From Candidatus Sulfopaludibacter sp. SbA3 (GTDB lineage Bacteria; Acidobacteriota; Vicinamibacteria; Vicinamibacterales; UBA2999), in NCBI GenBank assembly GCA_945903265.1, contig CAMDNQ010000009.1:1-64000 (forward strand): DNA of 64,000 nt, given 5' to 3'. Positions within the stretch are counted from its first letter, which is position 1. Each line of letters starts with the position of its first letter. Shown in pieces: positions 7,339 to 15,340 of the stretch. The position numbers were made by a program, and so were the translations under genes. The notes below the pieces were generated by a model, which made no database searches, was not told the DNA's origin, and worked only from the letters and a program-made list of their open reading frames with translations.

Positions 7339-8033
7339 GCGCGCTTCCTTCCTCGACGATCGTCGAGGCGACCAGCGTCACGCGTCAGTTCCAGATGCCG
7401 GCCGGCCCCGTCTTCGCGGTCCGTGATCTGTCGCTGACGATTGCGGCGGGAGCCTACACGGCGATCCAGGGACCGTCAGGCTGCGGAAAGTCCACGCTGC
7501 TCCACATCCTGGGGTGCGTCGACACTCCCTCATCCGGCAGCCTCACCTTTGACGGCCAGGACGTGGCCAGGCTCCGCGATCACGCACGGAGCCTGCTCCG
7601 CCTGCGCCAGATCGGATTCGTGTTCCAGCGGTTCTATCTGCTGCCGATGCTGACCGCGGCCGAGAACGTCGAATTGCCGCAGGCCGAAGCGGGGGTGTCG
7701 AAACCCACACGGCTCGAGCGCAGTCGCGAGCTGCTCGAGTATGTCGGACTGGCGGCGCGCGCCGGCCACCGGCCGTCGCAATTGTCGGGCGGCGAAATGC
7801 AGCGCGTCGCGATTGCGCGCGCGCTGGCGAACCGGCCCCGACTGTTGCTGGCGGATGAACCGACCGGCGAGCTCGATCAGGCGACCGGCGAACACGTGGC
7901 GGCCCTGCTCGATCGTGTGAACGCCGATGGCACCGCGGTCGTCGTGGTCACGCACGACTCCGCGCTGGCGTCGCGCGCGCGGCGCGTGCTGACCATGAAG
8001 GACGGCCGAATCGATCGCGAGACGACCGCATGA
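7335..8033 (+). CDS. ABC transporter ATP-binding protein (MacB/LolD-like, AttE-like)
   Basis: A 232-residue ABC ATPase of the MacB/LolD branch. Walker A GPSGCGKST is near residue 47, the Q-loop lies in QIGFVFQRFYLLPMLTAAENV, the signature LSGGEMQRV is near 152, and Walker B LLLADEPTGELD is near 172, followed by the H-loop in VVVVTHD. The GTG at 7335 overlaps the permease stop (GTGA), and the frame upstream is antisense-free but has no better start. It energises the two permeases before it, and its stop overlaps the next gene's ATG. Confidence 0.95.
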   Translation: MSALPSSTIVEATSVTRQFQMPAGPVFAVRDLSLTIAAGAYTAIQGPSGCGKSTLLHILGCVDTPSSGSLTFDGQDVARLRDHARSLLRLRQIGFVFQRFYLLPMLTAAENVELPQAEAGVSKPTRLERSRELLEYVGLAARAGHRPSQLSGGEMQRVAIARALANRPRLLLADEPTGELDQATGEHVAALLDRVNADGTAVVVVTHDSALASRARRVLTMKDGRIDRETTA

Positions 8034-9457
8034 TCGGCCGGCTGGCGATCCGGTCGCTCACGGCGCATCCGGTGCGCAGCGCGGTACTTGCGGCGGGGTT
8101 CGGCGCGGGCGTCGGCGTCATGGCGATCCTCCTCGGCGTCGCGGACATCGTGCTCGAACAATCGACCGCGCCTGCGCTGGCGGGCGGCGGTGACGTCGTC
8201 GTGTCGCTGGCGCCTCAGGTGCCCGCCCGCATGGTGCTTGCGGGAGTCCTGCAGGGCGACAGTCTCCGCTCGCGGATACAGACGGCGTCGCCACGGGATC
8301 AGTCGCGTCTCTATCTGGTCCGGAACGGCAAGACGATCGAGGTCGGCGCGGTCGGCGAGATCCCGAGTCTCCAACGCAAGCTGGGCGATGCGTCGATCGC
8401 CGGTATCGCCGCATGGCGGGATACGCCCGCGGACATCGAGTGGACGCAGGACAGTCCGGAAGCCATTCTGCGGTTCGTCGATCGATTCCATCGCGTACCC
8501 GATGCGCCCGAGTGGTCCGATTCGTGGGCCGAATGGCTGTATTTCAATGGCCGCGCCGGCGACGCGCGGTTCTACCTGACCTTCCTCGTCGGCCCTCCGG
8601 CCGCGGGCGGAGGACGCAGCGCAGGAGTGCGCCTCCAGCTCGATCGCGGCCATGGCGTTGAAACATTCGCCGCGGGAGCGTCGCTGACCGATGACCAGGT
8701 GCTCCGTGCGCCCGATCTGACAATCGGGGCGAGCTCCGTGCGGCTCGAGGGACTGCGGTACCACATTCATCTGGACCTGCCCGGCGCGGGGGGAACACGG
8801 GTGCTCGGTGATGTCACGCTCGATGCGGCGCCGGGGCGGTTGATTCCTCCGTTTGAAATCACCGGCGCACGCGGCTGGCAGACCGGCTACGTCGTTCCGG
8901 TGATGTCAGGCGAGCTTGGGGGGCAGCTGGATGTCAGTGGCTCGACGATCCCGCTCGCCGGCGGGCGCGGCTATCACGATCACAACTGGGGCTTCTGGGA
9001 AGGCGTGTCGTGGCAGTGGGGGCAGGTGCAGTACGAAGACCTGTCGATCATTTACGGGCGCGTGTTTCCGCCTCCTGATGCGGCCGACCCTGAGCGGCTG
9101 CCGGTGTTCGTCGGCGTCATCGGTCCCGACGGTCCTCTCGGATACGCCAACAGCCTTCGCCTCACGCCCGGCGATACGAGCGTCGTGACGATTCGCGAAA
9201 CCGACGACGCGCGCGGGGACCCGCGGCTCGTATCGGTGGTCGCGCGGAGCGGCGTCCTCGACCTCGAGCTCACATTCGAGGTCGAATCCCGTGTGGCGAC
9301 CCAGGGCACTCCGGGATCGGGGCCGCTCCGTGGCCAGCTCGACTTCCTCCAGATGCGCGGGACCTACGTCGTCAAGGGACGCGCCGGCGGCCGCGTCCTG
9401 AACTTCAGTGCGCCGGGGAGCGCGGAGACGTTCCGAGGCGCTTCACCCACGCCGTGA
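8030..9457 (+). CDS. AttH/CrtC-like lipocalin-fold protein with FtsX-type N-terminal anchor
   Basis: A 475-residue protein. Residues 1-60 look like the start of an FtsX permease: a cytoplasmic AIRSLTAHPVRSAVLAAGFG, one membrane helix and the first periplasmic strand GGGDVVV. The remaining 400 residues match the AttH / carotenoid 1,2-hydratase-like (CrtC) double-lipocalin family, with the diagnostic GYHDHNWGFW near residue 320 and paired beta-rich halves. AttH is the predicted secreted component of AttEFGH ABC systems. Here it is encoded last in the operon and overlaps the ATPase stop as ATGA. The fusion would tether the lipocalin to the inner membrane beside the exporter, where it could accept or hydrate a lipid-like cargo (inference). 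Confidence 0.85.
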   Translation: MIGRLAIRSLTAHPVRSAVLAAGFGAGVGVMAILLGVADIVLEQSTAPALAGGGDVVVSLAPQVPARMVLAGVLQGDSLRSRIQTASPRDQSRLYLVRNGKTIEVGAVGEIPSLQRKLGDASIAGIAAWRDTPADIEWTQDSPEAILRFVDRFHRVPDAPEWSDSWAEWLYFNGRAGDARFYLTFLVGPPAAGGGRSAGVRLQLDRGHGVETFAAGASLTDDQVLRAPDLTIGASSVRLEGLRYHIHLDLPGAGGTRVLGDVTLDAAPGRLIPPFEITGARGWQTGYVVPVMSGELGGQLDVSGSTIPLAGGRGYHDHNWGFWEGVSWQWGQVQYEDLSIIYGRVFPPPDAADPERLPVFVGVIGPDGPLGYANSLRLTPGDTSVVTIRETDDARGDPRLVSVVARSGVLDLELTFEVESRVATQGTPGSGPLRGQLDFLQMRGTYVVKGRAGGRVLNFSAPGSAETFRGASPTP

Positions 9458-9530
9458 CCAGCGCACGATCTCGACTGAAGCAGCCCATCGTTTTCCAACA
9501 GGGGAAAGCGATTTGCTTACAGAAACCCAT

Positions 9531-9707
9531 ATGGCCAACGCATCGCTCTCACCCAGGCAGTTGGCTGCTCTGCTCGCGTGTCTCGACGATGCGCAGCGCG
9601 TCATCGCTACCATTCGTGGCCAGATCATTACCGCGATGGCAGCACGACGTCGCCCCGGGGTGAAGCGCGCGGCCCCCAGGCGCGTGAAGAGCAGGCAGCT
9701 CTCATAG
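9531..9707 (+). CDS. Hypothetical small basic protein
   Basis: A possible 58-residue protein with an amphipathic helical N-terminal half (SPRQLAALLACLDDAQRVI) and a very basic tail (AARRRPGVKRAAPRRVKSR) that could bind nucleic acid. The family is not recognised. There is no strong ribosome-binding site, and a purine stretch (AGGGGAAAG) lies about 25 nt upstream. It is retained because it fills the gap between two genes on the same strand; it may not be translated. Confidence 0.35.
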   Translation: MANASLSPRQLAALLACLDDAQRVIATIRGQIITAMAARRRPGVKRAAPRRVKSRQLS

Positions 9708-9777
9708 CCTCATCAGTAACGACGGTCTCTTCGGTGGTACGGGACGTGCCTACGAACCCGGCTGCCGAGGAGACTCC

Positions 9778-10323
9778 ATGCGAAACCAAGACGTCATCCT
9801 GCTCGTCAACGACATTCCCGACCACGCCGTTACGTACGGACGGGCGCTCACTGCCCACGGATTCCACGTGCAGCTGGCGCGCTCGGGCGCCGACGCGCTC
9901 CAGCTCGCGCGGTACACCGTCCCTGATTGCGCGATCATCGATCTCCGCCTGCCGGATATGTCGGGCTGGGAGCTCTGCAGTAAGTTGAAAGAGCGTGGAG
10001 TGAGAAAGAACATGCGCATCGTGGTCCTAACGCCCGATCTGTCGAAGGTCTGCGCGAAGGACAGCGCGGCCAACGGCTGCGATGCGTGGCTGGCGCACCC
10101 GACCGTCGCCGAGGATCTCGTGCGGACGGTGAAGCGTGTGCTCACCCTCGAAAGCGCCGGGCCGGCATCCCCTGACGACGCGCTGCTCGATATCAAGGTG
10201 TGCGGAGCCTGCGGGTCGGAGGAGGTCAGGCCGACGCTCCGGATGGGGCTGATTCAGTACTACTGCTGCAAGGCGTGCGCGTTCTGCTGGCGCGCGGAGG
10301 TGCTGATGCCCGCGTCAGCGTAG
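9778..10323 (+). CDS. Response-regulator receiver domain with C-terminal zinc ribbon
   Basis: A 181-residue protein. Residues 5-122 form a receiver-like domain with the phosphoacceptor region IIDLRLPDMSGWE and the Thr strand VVLTP. The acidic pocket is reduced to VNDIPD, and the usual Lys-Pro is replaced by His-Pro (WLAHPT), so phosphorylation chemistry may be altered. Residues 140-172 hold two CxxC pairs (CGACGSEE and CCKACAFCW), a probable zinc ribbon. No DNA-binding helix-turn-helix is present. A strong Shine-Dalgarno sequence (GAGGAGA) precedes ATG 9778. It may act by protein-protein contact or RNA/DNA contact through the ribbon. Confidence 0.8.
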   Translation: MRNQDVILLVNDIPDHAVTYGRALTAHGFHVQLARSGADALQLARYTVPDCAIIDLRLPDMSGWELCSKLKERGVRKNMRIVVLTPDLSKVCAKDSAANGCDAWLAHPTVAEDLVRTVKRVLTLESAGPASPDDALLDIKVCGACGSEEVRPTLRMGLIQYYCCKACAFCWRAEVLMPASA

Positions 10324-10342
10324 CAACACAGCCGACCGCGGC

Positions 10343-11344
10343 CTAGACGGCGCGGACAAACGAGGGCAGCCGCATATCACGCATCGTGCGGAAGCCGGGC
10401 GGTGACGTGATCACCGCGGGGATCGAATTCACGACCATCGACGCCGTCGCGATGTCGCCATGGACGCCGCCGGTGATCTTCGACTCAATGCGCGGCGACC
10501 CCTCAATCACCACCGAGTCGAACGACTCCGGCGCGCCCAGATACGCTTCGAGGTGCAGCCGGATCCGCGGCTCGTCGCCCACATAGCCGACGCCGTCCTG
10601 CACGATGCCGCACACGTAGCCGGGATCGACGGCCAGCAGCTCGGACTCGATGGTGACGGTCGCCATCTTCGGCTCGATCTCATCGGTGATCCGGTCAATC
10701 TTCCATCCCACCGCATCGGCAATCATCTGAATGGATTCGGTGAACCCGACGTGCCGCAACGTGCCCCTCTGGACGCCGCGCCGGAACTGTTCCTGCGTCA
10801 GCCCCGCGCCAATCTTCTGCTGAAACGGGAGGCGGCGAACGCGCGCGTCCTGGACGCGCGTGACGGCAATCGCGTCGACTCGCGCGCAGACGGCCGTCAG
10901 CGCGATCGGCAGCGCGTCCATGATGAAGCCGGGATTGACGCCGGTGCCCAGCACGGCCACTTTGGCTTTGCGCGCGGCGGCATCGAGCTGGCGGGCGATC
11001 GCGCGGTTGCGCGGGGCCGGGTACGCCGCTTCCTCCGTCGTCGTGATAATCGGGAGCCGATGCTTGAGGAGCTCGAGAAACTGGGGAAGAACTTTTCGCA
11101 GCGAGGAGCTGGTGCAGACGACGGCGATGTGCGGCTTTGTCTTCTTGACCGTCCGGGCGAGATCGTCGCTGACGGCGACGCGGAGCCGGCGTCCGAGCTG
11201 GAGGACGTCGCCGGCATCCCGCCCGAGCTTGTGGGGATCGACGTCGATCGCGCCCACGATGTGAAAACCCTTGCGGCCGTCGAACTGCCGCGCGACGGCC
11301 GCGCCGATAGGCCCGAGTCCGACGAGCAGCACGCGTATCGACAT
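10343..11344 (-). CDS. NAD(P)H-dependent dihydrodipicolinate reductase / diaminopentanoate dehydrogenase-like protein
   Basis: A 333-residue Rossmann dehydrogenase. The N-terminal nucleotide site IRVLLVGLGPIGAAVAR is followed by an acidic ribose-binding strand (GAIDVDPHKLG). The central TGVNPGFIMDALPIALTA segment and the C-terminal alpha/beta domain match the DapB-like / 2,4-diaminopentanoate dehydrogenase group. It lacks the hallmarks of a true DapB and is longer, so lysine synthesis is unlikely. A reductive or oxidative step on an amino or keto acid is the best guess. The ATG at 11344 is chosen because it immediately precedes the nucleotide-binding strand. It lies 7 nt downstream of ftsH on the same strand. 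Confidence 0.8.
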   Translation of the reverse strand: MSIRVLLVGLGPIGAAVARQFDGRKGFHIVGAIDVDPHKLGRDAGDVLQLGRRLRVAVSDDLARTVKKTKPHIAVVCTSSSLRKVLPQFLELLKHRLPIITTTEEAAYPAPRNRAIARQLDAAARKAKVAVLGTGVNPGFIMDALPIALTAVCARVDAIAVTRVQDARVRRLPFQQKIGAGLTQEQFRRGVQRGTLRHVGFTESIQMIADAVGWKIDRITDEIEPKMATVTIESELLAVDPGYVCGIVQDGVGYVGDEPRIRLHLEAYLGAPESFDSVVIEGSPRIESKITGGVHGDIATASMVVNSIPAVITSPPGFRTMRDMRLPSFVRAV

Positions 11345-11351
11345 GGACGGA

Positions 11352-13199
11352 TTATAGGGCCGCGCTCCCCGCACTTTCGGTGGCCAGCATGGGAGGAGGC
11401 GTCGACTGCGTCAGCGCAGCTGCCAGTATCTGACGTAGACGATCAGCATCGACAGATTCGACTTCGAGCAGCTCGTCGGCGAGCGCGCGGACCGCGCCGC
11501 GCTGGCGCTCGATGATCATGCGCGCCGTTTCGTAGCCGCGCATCACGAGCGTGCGGATCTCATCGTCCACGCGCCGGGCCGTCTCCTCGCTGAAGCCCGA
11601 CGCACGCGAATCGCTGTCGAATGCGCCCGACGGACGCCGGAAGTGCAGTGGTCCGAGCGGCGACATGCCCAGCTCGCACACCATCCTGCGCGCGAGATCA
11701 GTGGCCCGCTCGATGTCGTTGGCGGCGCCGCTCGTGACCTGGCGCAGGAAGAGCTCCTCGGCCACACGGCCGCCCATCAGAATGGCGAGCTGTGACTCGA
11801 TGTAGGGCTTCGAGTGCGTGTACCGATCCGCCTCCGGCAGCTGCATCGTCACGCCGAGCGCGCGTCCGCGCGGAATGATCGTCACCTTGTGCAGCGGATC
11901 GGCGTCCGGCAGAAGCGCGGCGACCACCGCATGTCCGGCCTCGTGATACGCGCAGGTGATGCGCTCGTGCTCGCTCATGGCGACCGACTTGCGCTCCACG
12001 CCCATGAGCACCTTGTCACGCGCGGCGTCAAGATCGGTCGTCGCCACGGACTGCCGGCCGGAGCGGGCCGCAATCAGCGCCGCCTCGTTGACCAGGTTGG
12101 CGAGATCGGCGCCGGAGAACCCCGGGGTCCCGCGCGCGATCGAGCGCAGGTCGATCTCCGGCTCGAGCGACACCTTCTTCGTATGGACACGAAGAATCTG
12201 TTCGCGGCCCCGAATGTCAGGATTGCCGACCATCACCTGGCGGTCGAAACGCCCGGGCCGCAGCAGCGCCGGGTCGAGGATGTCGTGGCGGTTGGTCGCG
12301 GCGACCACGACGATGTTGTCGGACTGGCTGAAGCCGTCCATTTCCACGAGCAGCTGGTTGAGGGTCTGCTCGCGCTCTTCGTGGCTGAGTGAATTGCCGC
12401 CGCGGTTCCGTCCGACGGCGTCGAGCTCGTCGATGAAGATGATGCAGGACTTGTGGCGGCGGGCGTCCTTGAACAGGCGGCGCACGCGCGAGGCGCCCAC
12501 GCCGGCATACATCTCGACGAAGTCGGAGCCGCTCGCGGAAATGAACGGGACGCCCGCTTCACCCGCCATCGAACGCGCCAGCAGGGTCTTGCCGGTGCCG
12601 GGAGGGCCGATGAGCAGAATGCCGCGCGGAATCCGGCCGCCGATCGTCGAAAACCGCGCTGGATCCTTCAGGAAGTCGACGATCTCGCTGACTTCGTCCT
12701 TCGCTTCGTCGACGCCGGCCACATCGGCAAACGTGACAGGCACCTGTTCGAGATCGACGGTGCGCGTGCGCTCGAGCGACGGGACGCGTCCCGTCATCAT
12801 GCGCATCAGGACGAGACCAGCCATCACGAAAAACAGGAATCCCATCGCGATGGCGCCGTACCGGCCGGCATTGGACGGCTTCGGCTGATTGACGTCGAGC
12901 CGGACGCCGCGCGCCGTGAGGCCGGTGACAAAGGTCGCGTTCGACGCGATGTAGCCCGGGGGCGCGATCGTCTGAAACTTCGTGCCGTCGAGGCGCTCGA
13001 AGAGCACCGCGTCAGGCTCCACGGTGACCGCGCGGACGCGCCCCGCCTCAACGTCGATCAGGAATTCAGAAAAGGCGACCGACGTCGGAACCGTCCCGGT
13101 GGAGCGAAAGACGAAGAAGGCCGCAATGCCGAGCGCCACGACGGCGACGGCAGTGCCGATCCAGAACAGACGGGGACGCCGGAACGTGCCTCTGAGCAC
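11352..13199 (-). CDS. ftsH: ATP-dependent zinc metalloprotease FtsH
   Basis: A 615-residue inner-membrane AAA+ protease that degrades damaged membrane proteins and regulators. TM1 lies at about 12-32 and TM2 at about 113-134, enclosing the periplasmic domain. The AAA module has Walker A GPPGTGKT near residue 200, Walker [13 protein letters not shown] near 255 and the second region of homology [13 protein letters not shown]. The zinc site HEAGH lies near 415. It is complete, with a short C-terminus. The GTG start at 13199 is preceded by GGGAG at good spacing. The roughly 200-base upstream region holds an 8-bp stem hairpin (13284-13305) but no gene. Confidence 0.97.
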   Translation of the reverse strand: MLRGTFRRPRLFWIGTAVAVVALGIAAFFVFRSTGTVPTSVAFSEFLIDVEAGRVRAVTVEPDAVLFERLDGTKFQTIAPPGYIASNATFVTGLTARGVRLDVNQPKPSNAGRYGAIAMGFLFFVMAGLVLMRMMTGRVPSLERTRTVDLEQVPVTFADVAGVDEAKDEVSEIVDFLKDPARFSTIGGRIPRGILLIGPPGTGKTLLARSMAGEAGVPFISASGSDFVEMYAGVGASRVRRLFKDARRHKSCIIFIDELDAVGRNRGGNSLSHEEREQTLNQLLVEMDGFSQSDNIVVVAATNRHDILDPALLRPGRFDRQVMVGNPDIRGREQILRVHTKKVSLEPEIDLRSIARGTPGFSGADLANLVNEAALIAARSGRQSVATTDLDAARDKVLMGVERKSVAMSEHERITCAYHEAGHAVVAALLPDADPLHKVTIIPRGRALGVTMQLPEADRYTHSKPYIESQLAILMGGRVAEELFLRQVTSGAANDIERATDLARRMVCELGMSPLGPLHFRRPSGAFDSDSRASGFSEETARRVDDEIRTLVMRGYETARMIIERQRGAVRALADELLEVESVDADRLRQILAAALTQSTPPPMLATESAGSAAL

Positions 13200-13406
13200 T
13201 CGAGTACTCCCTCAGGTCGCAGTAGAGCCGAAAACACTGCGGACACCCGAGTGCAGAACGGCCCGATTTGTGTGGGATTGCAGGGCGGCGGGACACTCCG
13301 CCGCCATGCGTAGAACGATTCTATCGGACCGGATGGTGGCTGTAAATAGCTATTACTGCAGGACTTGCGGAACTCGGCGGTATTCGGAGCCCGGCCGTAT
13401 GCGATT

Positions 13407-13994
13407 ATGGCCGCGATGGGACACGGAACGGCGGGGCTGAGCCCGGAGGTCGACGCCTTCCGGAAGCGGTTCGAACAGATGTCGGCCGACGCCGATGCGG
13501 TCTCGGTCCCGCTGAGCGACGCGCAGTTCGCGTGGCAACCGTCGCCTGAGTCGTGGTCGGTGGCCCACTGCCTCGATCACCTCAACGCGACAGCGCGCTC
13601 CTACCTTCCCGTGCTCGATGAAGGCATTGCCGATGCGATCCGGCGCGGGCTGTACAGCCCCGGGCCGTACACCTATAACTGGATCGGCCGCGCCTTCGTC
13701 TGGGTCATGGAGCCGCCGGTGCGTGTGCGCACCAAGGCGCCAAAGCCGTTTCAACCGGCACCGTCACGGTCGCGGCGCGACATCATGGCGGCGTTCCACG
13801 CCTACCAGGTCCAGTACGTCGACCGCCTCCGACAGGCCAGTGGACTGGACCTCGCCCGCGCGCGCGTCTCGTCTCCCGTCGTGCGGTGGGTGCGCATGCC
13901 GCTCGGCTCGGCCTTCGCGATGATGCTGGCGCACGAACGCCGGCATCTCGAGCAGGCGCGCCGCGTCATCACGCAGATGGACGGGGGGGCGTGA
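13407..13994 (+). CDS. DinB-family metal-binding protein
   Basis: A 195-residue four-helix-bundle DinB/YfiT-like protein. The metal-site histidines appear in SVAHCLDHLNAT near residue 50 and in LAHERRHLEQARRV near 180. Members include thiol transferases (bacillithiol- or mycothiol-dependent) and DNA-damage-induced proteins; which applies is unclear. Two starts are possible, ATG 13407 and ATG 13416, with weak ribosome-binding sites. The stop overlaps the GTG of the HD-GYP gene as GTGA, so the two are coupled. Confidence 0.85.
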   Translation: MAAMGHGTAGLSPEVDAFRKRFEQMSADADAVSVPLSDAQFAWQPSPESWSVAHCLDHLNATARSYLPVLDEGIADAIRRGLYSPGPYTYNWIGRAFVWVMEPPVRVRTKAPKPFQPAPSRSRRDIMAAFHAYQVQYVDRLRQASGLDLARARVSSPVVRWVRMPLGSAFAMMLAHERRHLEQARRVITQMDGGA

Positions 13995-15340
13995 GCACCG
14001 TCAAGCTTTCCACCGTTCTTTCGGCCATGTCCTACGCCCTCGATCTCACCGAGGGCCAGCCGCTCGGCCATGCCGGGCGGAGCTGTTTGATCGGCATGCG
14101 GCTGGCGGACCAGCTGCGGTTGTCGCCGGACGACCGCTCGGATCTGTTTTACGCGCTGCTGATGAAGGATGCGGGCTGCTCCAGCAACGCGGCGCGCGTG
14201 AGCCAGCTGTTCGGCGGTGACGACCAGAACGCCAAGCGCGGGCTCTGGGAGCGCGACTGGCGGAACTGGCGGGAGAAATTGGCGTATGCCCTGGAATATG
14301 TGGAACCAGCGGGGTCGCCCCTGCAGCGTCTCCGGCGATTCGCCACCCTCGCAACTTCCAGTCGTTCGAGCAACCGGGAGCTCTTCGAGATCCGCTGCGA
14401 CCGGGGCGCGAACATCGCCCGCGCGCTGGGCGTCTCGGAACCGACTGCTGTCGCGATCCGCTCGATGGACGAACACTGGGACGGCGGCGGCTACCCCGAA
14501 GGACTCCGCCGCGACCAGATCCCGCTCTATGCCCGTATCGTCGGCCTCTCCCAGGTCGCCGAAATCTTCTGGGGTCTGCACGGCACCGACGCCGCGCTGG
14601 AGGTCATCCACGCGCGGCGCGGCCGCTGGTTCGATCCGGAGCTGGCCAGGGCGTTCTGCGCGATCGGCTCCGGCGACCGGCTGTGGGAGTGCCTGCGCGC
14701 CGAGACGCTGCCGGACGCGATTGCCCGCGCCGAGCCGGTGGAGCGCGTGATTCCGGCCGACGAATCACGCCTTGACCGCATTGCCCATGCGTTCGCGCTC
14801 GTCGTCGACGCGAAATCGACGTTCACCTACCAGCATTCCGATCGCGTCGCGGCGGTGGCCGATGCCATCGCCGGCCAGATGGGCGTGCCGGATGTCGAGC
14901 GGGTGCGCCTGCGCCGCGCGGCGCTGCTGCACGACGTCGGCAAGCTGTCGGTGCCAAACCGCATCCTCGACAAGCCGGGGAAGCTGGACGCGGACGAATG
15001 GGATGTCGTGCGCCGCCATCCCCATTTCACCTACGAGATTCTGGCGCGCGTGCCAGTGTTCTCGGATTTCGCGTACGACGCGAGCTGCCATCACGAGCGG
15101 ATCGACGGCCAGGGATACCACCGCGGCGTGCCCGGGGAAGGCCTCTCGGAGACCGCGCGCATCCTGGCGGCGGCGGATGTGTTTGATGCGCTCTCGGCTG
15201 CGCGGCCCTATCGCGAGGCGATGCCGCTGGAGCGGGTGCTGTCGATTATCGGGGAAGATCGGGGCACGCATCTGTGCCCCGTGACGGTCGATGCGCTGAC
15301 GGCGGTGGCCTACAGACCTTTGACCGCCGCGACAATCTGA
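13991..15340 (+). CDS. HD-GYP domain cyclic-di-GMP phosphodiesterase-like protein, tandem domains
   Basis: A 449-residue cytoplasmic protein with two HD-GYP-like modules. The N-terminal module (about 1-270) has lost its HD pair but keeps DEHWDGGGYPEGL. The C-terminal module (about 290-440) has HDVGKLSVPNRILDKPGKL and HHERIDGQGYH, where the GYP Pro is replaced by His. HD-GYP enzymes hydrolyse cyclic di-GMP or cGAMP with a bi- or tri-metal site; the metal-binding HD is intact only in the second module. It starts at GTG 13991, overlapping the DinB stop. Its 3' end overlaps the transketolase 3' end by 31 bp in convergent orientation. Confidence 0.9.
   Translation: MSTVKLSTVLSAMSYALDLTEGQPLGHAGRSCLIGMRLADQLRLSPDDRSDLFYALLMKDAGCSSNAARVSQLFGGDDQNAKRGLWERDWRNWREKLAYALEYVEPAGSPLQRLRRFATLATSSRSSNRELFEIRCDRGANIARALGVSEPTAVAIRSMDEHWDGGGYPEGLRRDQIPLYARIVGLSQVAEIFWGLHGTDAALEVIHARRGRWFDPELARAFCAIGSGDRLWECLRAETLPDAIARAEPVERVIPADESRLDRIAHAFALVVDAKSTFTYQHSDRVAAVADAIAGQMGVPDVERVRLRRAALLHDVGKLSVPNRILDKPGKLDADEWDVVRRHPHFTYEILARVPVFSDFAYDASCHHERIDGQGYHRGVPGEGLSETARILAAADVFDALSAARPYREAMPLERVLSIIGEDRGTHLCPVTVDALTAVAYRPLTAATI

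Noticed and set aside
13284-13305. Hairpin upstream of ftsH as a riboswitch or terminator
   Set aside because: A lone 8-bp GC stem with a 6-nt loop, no T-tract and no known riboswitch core.
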